Shown here in pieces: positions 37,196 through 47,752 of a stretch of 64,000 nt of DNA. A program made the position numbers and the translations under genes. The notes under the pieces were generated by a model. It was not told the DNA's origin. It saw nothing but the letters and a program-made list of their open reading frames with translations, and did not search any database. Source of the stretch: Caballeronia sp. SBC1 (GTDB lineage Bacteria; Pseudomonadota; Gammaproteobacteria; Burkholderiales; Burkholderiaceae); contig NZ_CP049156.1 of assembly GCF_011493005.1 (NCBI RefSeq), positions 1,426,001-1,490,000 of the forward strand, given 5' to 3'. Positions within the stretch are counted from its first letter, which is position 1. Each line of letters opens with the position of its first letter.

Positions 37196-40100
37196 GTGCG
37201 TCTGACCTCGATAAAACTCGCTGGCTTCAAGTCCTTCGTCGATCCCACCCATTTCCAGGTCCCAGGCCAGCTTGTCGGCGTCGTGGGCCCGAATGGCTGC
37301 GGCAAATCGAACATCATCGACGCCGTGCGCTGGGTGCTCGGCGAATCGCGCGCTTCCGAGCTGCGCGGCGAGTCGATGCAGGACGTGATCTTCAACGGCT
37401 CCACGGCGAGGAAGCCCGGCAGCCGCGCCAGCGTCGAACTCATCTTCGACAACGCCGATGGCCGCGCCGCCGGCCAGTGGGGCACCTACGCCGAAATCGC
37501 CGTCAAGCGCGTCCTCACGCGCGACGGCACGTCGAGCTACTACATCAACAACCTGCCGGCCCGGCGCCGCGATATCCAGGACATTTTCCTCGGTACGGGC
37601 CTCGGGCCGCGTGCCTACGCGATCATCGGGCAGGGCATGATCGCGCGGATTATCGAAGCGAAGCCGGAAGAGCTGCGGGTGTTCCTGGAAGAAGCCGCTG
37701 GCGTGTCCAAGTACAAGGAACGCCGCCGCGAGACCGAAAACCGTCTGCACGATACCCGCGAAAACCTGACCCGCGTGGAAGACATCGTGCGCGAGTTGAG
37801 CGCGAATCTGGAGAAGCTCGAGGCCCAGGCTGTCGTCGCAACGAAATACAAGGCGCTTCAGGCCGACGGCGAAGAAAAGCAGCGGCTCCTGTGGTTGTTG
37901 CGCAAGAACGAAGCAGGCAACGAGTCGGAGCGCCAACAGCGCGCAATCAGCGACGCGCAGATCGAACTCGAAGCACAAACCGCCAAGCTGCGGGAAGTCG
38001 AAGCGCAACTGGAAACCTTGCGCGTGGCGCACTACAGCGCGAGCGACGCCATGCAGGGCGCTCAGGGCTCGCTGTACGAAGCGAACTCGGAAGTGGCCAA
38101 GCTCGAGGCGGAGATCCGCTTTATCGTGGAATCGCGCAATCGGGTGCAGGCGCAGATCGCTGCATTGAGCGCCCAGCGCGAACAATGGCAGATGCAAGCC
38201 GAGAAGGCCCGCGGCGAGATCACGGATGCCGAAGAGGCGCTGGCTATCGGCGAGGAAAAGGCAGCGATCGCGCAGGAAACGGCGGCCGCGAAACACGACG
38301 AACTGCCCGCGCTCGAAGCGCGTTTTCGCGACGCCCAGACCGAGTTGAACGCGGAGCGCGGCGGTATCGCGCAGACTGAGCAGGCGTTGAAACTCGAGGC
38401 CGCGCATCAGCGCAATGCCGATCAGCAACTGCAGCAGTTGCAGCAGCGTCACGAACGCCTGAAAAGCGAAGCGGGCGGGCTGGACGCGCCGGACGAAGCG
38501 CAGCTCGAAGAGTTGCGGATGCAACTGGCCGAGCACGAAGAAATTCTCGCTGAAGCGCAAGCCCGTCTCTCCGATGCGCAAGATACGCTGCCGCGTCTGG
38601 ATGGCGAGCGCCGCGCGGCGCAAGAGAAAGTGCAGGCAGAGAGCGCGCAGATTCACCAGTTGGAAGCGCGGCTCGCGGCGTTGAAGCAGTTGCAGGAAAA
38701 CGTCCAGACCGAAGGCAAGATCCAGCCGTGGCTCGATAAACACGAACTCGGTTCGTTGCCGCGCCTGTGGAAAAAGCTGCACGTTGAAGCGGGTTGGGAA
38801 ACGGCGCTGGAGTCGGTTCTGCGTGAGCGAATCGCGGCGTTGGAAGTATCGAATCTCGACTGGGTGAAGGCGTTCGCGACTGACGCTCCTCCCGCCAAGC
38901 TCGCGTTTTATGCACCGCCTATCGCCGGCCGCCCGCAGGAAACGCCTGCTGGCTTGCGACCGCTGCTGGCCCTGATCCGTATCGACGACGCTGGTTTGCG
39001 CGCCGTACTGACCGACTGGCTGGGCCAAGTTTTTGTCTCCGATGACATCGCCCAGGCGCTTGCCTCGCGTTCGCAATTGCCGGACGGCGCTGCGTTCGTG
39101 GTGAAGGCTGGGCACGTGGTGACGCGCGTCGGCGTGCAACTCTACGCCGCTGACTCCGAGCAGGCCGGCATGCTCGCCCGCCAGCAGGAAATCGAGAACC
39201 TGACGAAGCAAGCGCGTGCGCAAGCACTGCTCGCCGATGAAGCCAAGGCCGCGGCTGTACGGGCGGAAGCGGCGCACACGCAGGCATCGGCGAGTTTGGG
39301 CGATGCCCGCTCCTCCGCCGAACGCGCAACCCAACGCGTCCATGCGTTGCAAATGGATGTGTTGAAGCTCGCGCAGGCGCACGAGCGCTACATGCAGCGC
39401 AGCACGCAGATTCGCGAGGAACTGGCGGAAATCACGGCGCAAATCGACGAACAGCGTGCGTTGCGCGCGGAATCGGAAGCGAATTTCGAGCGCCACGACG
39501 GCGAGCTCGCCGAGTTGCAGGCGCGTTTCGAAGACCATCAACTGGCGTTCGAAGCACTCGACGAAGCGCTGACCAACGCACGCCAGGAAGCGCGCGACCT
39601 CGAACGCGCGGCCACCGACGCCAGCTTCGCGGCGCGCGGGCTCGCGGCGAAGATCGAGGAATACCGGCGCAACATTGAAACGGCGAAGGACCAGAGCGAA
39701 CGCGTGGCCGGTGCACTGGAAGACGCCCGCGCCGAACTTGAAACGATCAACGAGCAAACGGCGCACACCGGCTTGCAGGATGCGCTCGAATTGCGCGCGG
39801 TCAAGGAAGAGGCGTTGCACTCGGCCCGTCTCGAACTCGACGATCTCACGGCGCGACTGCGTCAGGCCGACGAATTGCGGCTTATCGCGGAACGTTCGCT
39901 TCAGCCGTTACGCGACAAGATCAACGAATTGCAGTTGAAAGAGCAGGCGGCACGCATCAGCGGCGAGCAGTTTGTCGAACAACTGGCTGCGGCGGGTGTG
40001 GATGAAGCCGAGTTGCAGGCCAAGCTCACGCCGGATCTGAAACCGTCGTATCTGCAAGGCGAAGTTACGCGACTGAACAACGCGATCGCGGCGCTTGGCG

Positions 40101-40711
40101 CCGTGAACATGGCTGCGCTCGACGAACTCGCCGCGGCCAGCGAGCGCAAGGCGTTCCTGGACGCGCAATCGGCGGATTTGAACGACGCCATCGGCACGCT
40201 GGAGGACGCGATCCACAGGATCGACCAGGAAACCCGTTCGTTGCTGCAAGGCACGTTCGACGAAGTGAACCGTCATTTCGGCGAGCTTTTTCCGCGTCTT
40301 TTCGGCGGTGGTCAGGCGAAACTCGTGATGACCGGCGACGAAATTCTCGATGCCGGCGTGCAAGTGCTCGCGCAACCGCCGGGCAAAAAGAATTCGACCA
40401 TTCACTTGTTGTCGGGAGGCGAAAAGGCCCTTACCGCTACCGCTCTCGTGTTTGCGATGTTCCAGTTGAATCCGGCACCGTTCTGTCTGCTGGACGAAGT
40501 GGATGCGCCCCTCGACGACGCCAACACAGAGCGCTTTGCGAACCTCGTGCGGGCGATGTCGGAGAAGACGCAATTCCTCTTCATCTCGCACAACAAGATC
40601 GCAATGGAAATGGCGCAACAACTGATCGGCGTGACGATGCAGGAACAGGGCGTCTCGCGGATTGTTGCCGTGGATATGGAATCTGCGGCGGGTTTCGCCC
40701 AGAATGCCTGA
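37196..40711 (+). CDS. smc: Chromosome partition protein Smc
   Basis: 1171 residues. The condensin ATPase that with ScpA/ScpB extrudes DNA loops and aids segregation. N-terminal head with Walker A GPNGCGKSN (31-39), a long coiled coil, a hinge at about 510-650, a second coiled coil, and a C-terminal head with signature LLSGGEKALTATAL and Walker B FCLLDEVDAPLDDAN. GTG start at 37196. No Smc partner genes are adjacent. The next genes zipA and ligA continue the strand after a terminator. Confidence 0.96.
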   Translation: MRLTSIKLAGFKSFVDPTHFQVPGQLVGVVGPNGCGKSNIIDAVRWVLGESRASELRGESMQDVIFNGSTARKPGSRASVELIFDNADGRAAGQWGTYAEIAVKRVLTRDGTSSYYINNLPARRRDIQDIFLGTGLGPRAYAIIGQGMIARIIEAKPEELRVFLEEAAGVSKYKERRRETENRLHDTRENLTRVEDIVRELSANLEKLEAQAVVATKYKALQADGEEKQRLLWLLRKNEAGNESERQQRAISDAQIELEAQTAKLREVEAQLETLRVAHYSASDAMQGAQGSLYEANSEVAKLEAEIRFIVESRNRVQAQIAALSAQREQWQMQAEKARGEITDAEEALAIGEEKAAIAQETAAAKHDELPALEARFRDAQTELNAERGGIAQTEQALKLEAAHQRNADQQLQQLQQRHERLKSEAGGLDAPDEAQLEELRMQLAEHEEILAEAQARLSDAQDTLPRLDGERRAAQEKVQAESAQIHQLEARLAALKQLQENVQTEGKIQPWLDKHELGSLPRLWKKLHVEAGWETALESVLRERIAALEVSNLDWVKAFATDAPPAKLAFYAPPIAGRPQETPAGLRPLLALIRIDDAGLRAVLTDWLGQVFVSDDIAQALASRSQLPDGAAFVVKAGHVVTRVGVQLYAADSEQAGMLARQQEIENLTKQARAQALLADEAKAAAVRAEAAHTQASASLGDARSSAERATQRVHALQMDVLKLAQAHERYMQRSTQIREELAEITAQIDEQRALRAESEANFERHDGELAELQARFEDHQLAFEALDEALTNARQEARDLERAATDASFAARGLAAKIEEYRRNIETAKDQSERVAGALEDARAELETINEQTAHTGLQDALELRAVKEEALHSARLELDDLTARLRQADELRLIAERSLQPLRDKINELQLKEQAARISGEQFVEQLAAAGVDEAELQAKLTPDLKPSYLQGEVTRLNNAIAALGAVNMAALDELAAASERKAFLDAQSADLNDAIGTLEDAIHRIDQETRSLLQGTFDEVNRHFGELFPRLFGGGQAKLVMTGDEILDAGVQVLAQPPGKKNSTIHLLSGGEKALTATALVFAMFQLNPAPFCLLDEVDAPLDDANTERFANLVRAMSEKTQFLFISHNKIAMEMAQQLIGVTMQEQGVSRIVAVDMESAAGFAQNA

Positions 40712-40754
40712 ACGTTTGGCCGGGTTTTTTAGAACGGACAGCAAGATAGTATTG

Positions 40755-40779
40755 AAAACCGGCCTGGGAGGCCGGTTTT
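40755..40779 (+). terminator. Intrinsic terminator of smc
   Basis: AAAACCGGCC, loop TGGGA, GGCCGGTTTT: a perfect 10-bp stem, though the T run is only four. It lies 43 bases after the smc stop and separates smc from zipA. Confidence 0.75.
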
Positions 40780-40958
40780 GGCGCGCAGGCGCGGAGTGAC
40801 CCACGCAGTTCGGATGCACCTTCGGATGCATCTTTAGCACCGCGTGGGGCGCAGATCGCGCAGCGTAAGCTCAACAAGCGCTCAATCGAGCGCCGGATGC
40901 CTCAATAGCGCTGCCAAGCGCGCCGAGAGCGCAACCAGAAAAGAATGACGGAGAGTGC

Positions 40959-42194
40959 ATGGACGAGTTGACCCTCGGGTTGATTGGAGCGGGTGCCGTA
41001 GTGGTAGGCGGCGTGGTGGTGTACAACGCGTGGCAGGGCGCCAAAGTGCGCCGCAAGATGCCGCGGCCGATGCCTGACGAAGCGGCGGAGTCGATAGCGC
41101 GCAGCGACACCGACGAGGAGCAGCCATTCATTGAACCTACGCGCCCGGTGCGGCGCGAACCCGCCATGGGCGAGGGTGATGCGCCGGCAACGCGGGTCGA
41201 GCCCAGTTTCGGCGGTGCGCCGCTCTCTACGGTTGCGCCGGCCGATACCGCGGTCGATATCCAGGCTGAAGCGACATCGGTGAATGGCGATTTTCTGGAG
41301 CCGGATTCGTCCCCCATCCTTGACGACGATGACGAACCCGTTTTGCCCGCAGCGACCACGATTTCATCGGCGCCGCCGGCTATCGTGGACCGGCGGATCG
41401 ATTGCGTGGTGCCTATTCGGTTGCTTGCCCCCATTCCCGCTGAGAAGCTCATCCCGAGCGCGCAGAAGCTGCGCCGTGCGGGCGCCAAGCCCGTGCATAT
41501 AGAAGGTAAGCCGGAGGGTGGCACGACCTGGGAATTGCTCAAGAACGGCGCCCGTTATGAAGAATTGCGTGCGGCGGCACAACTGGCCAATCGCGGCGGC
41601 CCGCTGAACGAACTGGAGTTCTCGGAGTTTGTCACGGGCGTACAGCGTTTCGCCGATGCTATAGACGGTTCCCCCGAATTTCCCGACATGCTGGAAACGG
41701 TCGGCATGGCGCGCGAACTCGACGCGTTCGCGGCTCAATGCGACGCGCAATTGTCGATCAACATTCTCTCCGATGGCGCGCCGTGGTCGGCCAACTACGT
41801 GCAGGCGGTGGCCTCGCAGGATGGTTTGCTGCTGTCGCGCGACGGCACGCGTTTCGTCAAGCTGGATGCACGCCAGAACCCGGTGTTCATGCTGCTTTTC
41901 GGCGATACCAACTTCCTGCGCGACGACCTGACCTACAAGGGTGGCCAGATGATTACGCTGGTCCTGGACGTACCGGTGGCCGACGAAGACATCCTGCCGT
42001 TCCGCCTGATGTGCGATTACGCGAAGTCGCTCTCCGAGCGCATTGGCGCACGCGTGGTCGATGACCAGCGCCGGCCGTTGCCGGAGTCGTCGCTGCTTGC
42101 TATTGAAAAGCAGTTGATGACGCTGTACGCGAAGCTCGAGCAGGCCGGGATTCCAGCGGGTTCTCCCGCCACGCGGCGCTTGTTCAGCCAGTAA
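40959..42194 (+). CDS. zipA: Cell division protein ZipA-like (FtsZ-binding)
   Basis: 411 residues. Inner-membrane anchor that tethers FtsZ at the septum. One N-terminal helix (LTLGLIGAGAVVVGGVVVYNAW, about 5-25), a long acidic/Pro-rich disordered linker to about 140, and a C-terminal ZipA domain from about 250 (NILSDGAPWSANYVQAVA, PVFMLLFGDTNFLRDDLTYKG). The C-terminal domain is divergent from E. coli ZipA, but topology and smc-zipA-ligA order support it. ATG at 40959. Confidence 0.85.
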   Translation: MDELTLGLIGAGAVVVGGVVVYNAWQGAKVRRKMPRPMPDEAAESIARSDTDEEQPFIEPTRPVRREPAMGEGDAPATRVEPSFGGAPLSTVAPADTAVDIQAEATSVNGDFLEPDSSPILDDDDEPVLPAATTISSAPPAIVDRRIDCVVPIRLLAPIPAEKLIPSAQKLRRAGAKPVHIEGKPEGGTTWELLKNGARYEELRAAAQLANRGGPLNELEFSEFVTGVQRFADAIDGSPEFPDMLETVGMARELDAFAAQCDAQLSINILSDGAPWSANYVQAVASQDGLLLSRDGTRFVKLDARQNPVFMLLFGDTNFLRDDLTYKGGQMITLVLDVPVADEDILPFRLMCDYAKSLSERIGARVVDDQRRPLPESSLLAIEKQLMTLYAKLEQAGIPAGSPATRRLFSQ

Positions 42195-42238
42195 GGATCT
42201 TACGGCGGCGGCCGTTGGACAGTTAGCGGTTTTCGTAA

Positions 42239-42276
42239 GGCATCGGCTACACGGCCGATGCCACGATCAGCTGATC
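42239..42276 (+). promoter_or_regulatory. Hairpin and palindrome in the zipA-ligA spacer
   Basis: GGCATCGGC / GCCGATGCC (42239-42262, loop TACACG) is followed at once by the perfect 12-bp palindrome GATCAGCTGATC (42265-42276). No T run follows, so it is not a standard terminator. It lies 55 bases before the ligA ATG and could be a control site or an mRNA structure. Confidence 0.4.
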
Positions 42277-42309
42277 TCTGAGACAATCAACAGGTCAGTT
42301 TCCTTCTAA

Positions 42310-44957
<2,648 letters not shown>

Positions 44958-45002
44958 CCGGTAGAGGGGCGGTTTGACAGGGTCAGCCGCTGGACGAAAT
45001 AA

Positions 45003-45033
45003 GGGCCGCGATGAATCGCGGCCCCTTTTGTTT
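45003..45033 (+). terminator. Intrinsic terminator after def
   Basis: GGGCCGCG at 45003-45010 pairs with CGCGGCCC at 45017-45024 and is followed by CTTTTGTTT. It lies 46 bases after the def stop. Confidence 0.75.
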
Positions 45034-45188
45034 GGTGAAGTGGCTTGGCGCGACGCAGTTTTTGTCGCGGGGCATGATTGCATGATTAACTGGCGCCCAC
45101 TCAGCCGTGCCGCACGGGATCCGACCGTTTCGTCGGGTCATTTATGCATCAAGGAATCAAAAACCGCCGAAGCCAGGCGGCTTCATCC

Positions 45189-45428
45189 TCAAGCGAAACT
45201 TTTCTTGGTTCCCGACGCCATTTCCGGCTGGCGAAACAATGCAATGTGCTCCGGATTCGCCGATGCCTGCAGGCGTCCGTCCGGCAATCGCGCGATGACA
45301 ACTTCACCCACACCCGGGCTCGTCACGACGACTTCGTCGCGCACGGCGAGCAGCGCATCGAGTCGGCGTCGGCCGCTGACGATTTCGAGGCCGGTTTTGG
45401 TTTCGCGAACAATGATCTCAACGGACAT
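45189..45428 (-). CDS. Hypothetical 79-residue protein
   Basis: MSVEIIVRETKTGLEIVSG at the start, then RRRLDALLAVRDEVVVTSPG and ARLPDGRLQASANPEHIALF. It looks like a small soluble beta-rich protein; no Cys, no membrane segment, no signal. I do not recognise a family. The ATG at 45428 follows TGGAGAAT, a plausible ribosome site. It lies alone between the def and rluB terminators, so it should have its own promoter in 45429-45535, where I see nothing distinctive. Confidence 0.55.
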   Translation of the reverse strand: MSVEIIVRETKTGLEIVSGRRRLDALLAVRDEVVVTSPGVGEVVIARLPDGRLQASANPEHIALFRQPEMASGTKKSFA

Positions 45429-45539
45429 GGCAATTCTCCAGTAGCTCAACGCCCAAGCACACGCGACTCGAAGCGGTAAATTGCGCGTGTATCTGACTAA
45501 CGGTCATGTGTCATATTTTCTTTAGCCAAAAAGTTGGCC

Positions 45540-45581
45540 AAAAAAAATCGATGCGATCGGCGGGTGCCGATCGCATCGATT
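45540..45581 (-). terminator. Strong intrinsic terminator of rluB
   Basis: AATCGATGCGATCGGC (45546-45561) pairs perfectly with GCCGATCGCATCGATT (45566-45581) around loop GGGT: a 16-bp stem. On the minus strand it runs into eight T. It lies 65 bases after the rluB stop. Confidence 0.92.
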
Positions 45582-45646
45582 GGTAATAATTTCCTCGTTT
45601 TCCGCGACGGCTGGAAGCGCGCGGAAAACGCGGCGAAGCTGTTTTT

Positions 45647-47746
45647 TTAGAACGCTTCGTCCGCGCCCAGATAACGCCATTGGCCCGGTGGCAAGGCGCC
45701 CAGCGTCACGCGGCCCATCCGGATCCGCTTCAGGCCGACCACTTCCAGCCCAACCAGCTCGCACATCCGGCGAATCTGGCGCTTTTTGCCTTCACGCAAC
45801 ACAAAGCGCAACTGTTCGCCATTTTGCCAACTGACTTGCGCTGTTTTGAGCGGCACGTCGTCGAGCGAGAGTCCGTGGCGCAGCAACGCCAGGCTTTCCG
45901 GCGGGAAGTGCGGTTCGATATCAACTTCATGCTCGCCGAATTTCACGCGCACGAGATATTCCTTATCGACGTCCGAATGGCCGCCGATCAGTTGTTTCGC
46001 CACGCGGCCATCTTGGGTCAGGACGAGCAGGCCGGTCGAATCGATGTCCAGACGGCCTGCCGGTGCGAGCGTGCGCAGATGCAGCGGCGTGAAGCGGATG
46101 CCGGACTGGTCGTCGGCCCAATGGTTGGACGGATTGACCAGCGTGACAGCCGGCTGATAACCGTCTTCCGCCTGACCCGATACGTAGCCAACCGGCTTGT
46201 GGATCAGGATGGTGACCTGCTGCATCTGGGCCGCGTGCGCGGCGGGTGCAATTTCAACGTTCTGGTCGGGACGAATCTTGGTGCCGAGCGTATCGATGAC
46301 TTCTCCGTCAACCAGCACCCAGCCCTTTTCGATCCATTCATCGGCTTCGCGGCGCGAGCACAGGCCGAGCTCCGACATCACCTTCGACAAGCGCACGAGC
46401 CCGTCTTCATTTTCGCGTGCGATGCGAGCGGGTGAGGGCGGGGCATCGGCGTCGCGTGGTTTTGACGGCTTCGATACCGGCTTGCGGACGGCGGGTTTGC
46501 GCTCGTCGCCGAAGCGCTCGGATGTGTCGCGTTTGGCGTAAGGGGTGTCGCCTGTGGGTCGTTGACGGTCGGTGGGAGCCGGACGCGGGCTGCCATCGTG
46601 CGCGTGGTTGCGCTCGCGCGGGGTGAATGGGCGGCGTTCACCATCGCCAGAAGGACGGTCGCCACGCGGAGCGCCACGGTCGCCAAAGGAAGGGCGGGGG
46701 CCGCGATCGCTGCTTGGACCACGCGGCGCATCGCCGCGCGGGGTGAATGGGCGACGTTCACCCTCGCCAGAAGGACGATCACCGCGCGGAGCGCCGCGGT
46801 CACCAAAGGAAGGCCGGGGTCCACGATCGCTGCTTGGACCACGCGGCGCATCGCCGCGCGGGGTGAATGGGCGACGTTCGCCATCGCCGGAAGGGCGATC
46901 ACCGCGCGGAGCGCCACGGTCGCCGAACGAAGGCCGGGGTCCACGATCGCTGCTCGGACCACGCGGAGCATCGCCACGCGGCGCGTACGGACGGTCACCG
47001 CGCGGAGCGCCGCGGTCACCGAACGAAGGCCGGGGCCCACGATCACTGCTCGGGCTCCGAGGAGCATCGCCACGGGGCGCGTACGGACGACGTTCGCCAT
47101 CACCAGAAGGACGATCACCGCGCGGAGCGCCACGATCTCCGAAGGAAGGACGCGGGCCACGATCGCTGCTTGGACCACGCGGCGCATCGCCACGCGGCAC
47201 AAACGGGCGACGTTCACCATCGCCGGAAGGCCTATCACCGCGCGGAGCGCCACGATCACCAAACGAAGGCCGAGGCCCACGATCACCACTCGGACCACGC
47301 GGCGCATCGCCACGCGGCACAAACGGACGACGTTCACCATCACCAGAAGGCCGATCACCGCGCGGAGCGCCACGATCACCAAACGAAGGCCGAGGCCCAC
47401 GATCACCACTCGGACCCCGCGGAGCATCACCACGCGGAGTGAACGGACGACGTTCGCCATCGCCAGAAGGCCGATCACCACGCGGAGCGCCACGATCGCC
47501 AAACGAAGGCCGCGCGCCGCGATCACCCGCACCACGCGAGTCGTCGCTACGGGCCTTGAAAGGTTTCCGCTCACCGGAACCCGACGGCCGTGCGCCACCT
47601 GCCGGTTTATCGCTACGCACTGGCCGATCGCCGCTCGCCATGTCGGCGCGTGCGGGTTTTTTCCGTCCGGCAGCGCTGCCGGTACGGACGGGGGAACGTG
47701 CCGGCGATGCCGGGCGCGGGTGCTTCGCTGTCAGTTTGACGCGCAT
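45647..47746 (-). CDS. rluB: 23S rRNA pseudouridine synthase RluB with long repeat-coded N-terminal tail
   Basis: 699 residues, against about 290 for E. coli RluB. Residues about 451-500 are an S4 RNA-binding domain (RLSKVMSELGLCSRREADEW) and about 505-695 the synthase domain, with catalytic Asp567 in GRLDIDSTGLLVL and REGKKRQIRRMCELVG, so the enzyme is intact and should modify U2605 of 23S rRNA. The first 440 residues are Arg/Gly/Asp/Pro-rich; 76-377 are eight copies of a 40-residue unit, one 8 residues short. The start ATG lies six bases after the glnD stop, so the genes are probably coupled. Confidence 0.93.
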   Translation of the reverse strand: MRVKLTAKHPRPASPARSPVRTGSAAGRKKPARADMASGDRPVRSDKPAGGARPSGSGERKPFKARSDDSRGAGDRGARPSFGDRGAPRGDRPSGDGERRPFTPRGDAPRGPSGDRGPRPSFGDRGAPRGDRPSGDGERRPFVPRGDAPRGPSGDRGPRPSFGDRGAPRGDRPSGDGERRPFVPRGDAPRGPSSDRGPRPSFGDRGAPRGDRPSGDGERRPYAPRGDAPRSPSSDRGPRPSFGDRGAPRGDRPYAPRGDAPRGPSSDRGPRPSFGDRGAPRGDRPSGDGERRPFTPRGDAPRGPSSDRGPRPSFGDRGAPRGDRPSGEGERRPFTPRGDAPRGPSSDRGPRPSFGDRGAPRGDRPSGDGERRPFTPRERNHAHDGSPRPAPTDRQRPTGDTPYAKRDTSERFGDERKPAVRKPVSKPSKPRDADAPPSPARIARENEDGLVRLSKVMSELGLCSRREADEWIEKGWVLVDGEVIDTLGTKIRPDQNVEIAPAAHAAQMQQVTILIHKPVGYVSGQAEDGYQPAVTLVNPSNHWADDQSGIRFTPLHLRTLAPAGRLDIDSTGLLVLTQDGRVAKQLIGGHSDVDKEYLVRVKFGEHEVDIEPHFPPESLALLRHGLSLDDVPLKTAQVSWQNGEQLRFVLREGKKRQIRRMCELVGLEVVGLKRIRMGRVTLGALPPGQWRYLGADEAF
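46616..47521 (-). repeat. Tandem 120-bp repeat array inside rluB
   Basis: Eight units coding RGPRPSFGDRGAPRGDRP plus a SGDGERRPF-PRGDAPRG-type second half. Units 1-4, 6 and 7 are 120 bp; unit 5 lacks 24 bp (SGDGERRP), and unit 8 is cut after 90 bp. All losses keep the frame. DNA identity between units is high but not perfect, so the array is not a recent clone of one copy. The unit is Arg/Asp/Gly-rich, near-neutral in charge, with one Phe/Tyr pair per unit. Confidence 0.95.
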
Positions 47747-47752
47747 ATATTC

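Noticed and set aside
36655..38379. 574-codon plus-strand frame across the dapC-smc spacer and the start of smc
   Set aside because: It overlaps the clear smc frame and contains no recognisable domain; codon use is that of a shadow frame.
37178..39820. 880-codon open frame antisense to smc
   Set aside because: It lies wholly opposite smc. High GC makes stop codons rare in the reverse frame, and the sequence is made of Arg/Leu/His-rich shadow without any domain.
46616..47521. CRISPR-like array
   Set aside because: Units are 120 bp, contiguous without spacers, and coding in frame. No cas genes are near.
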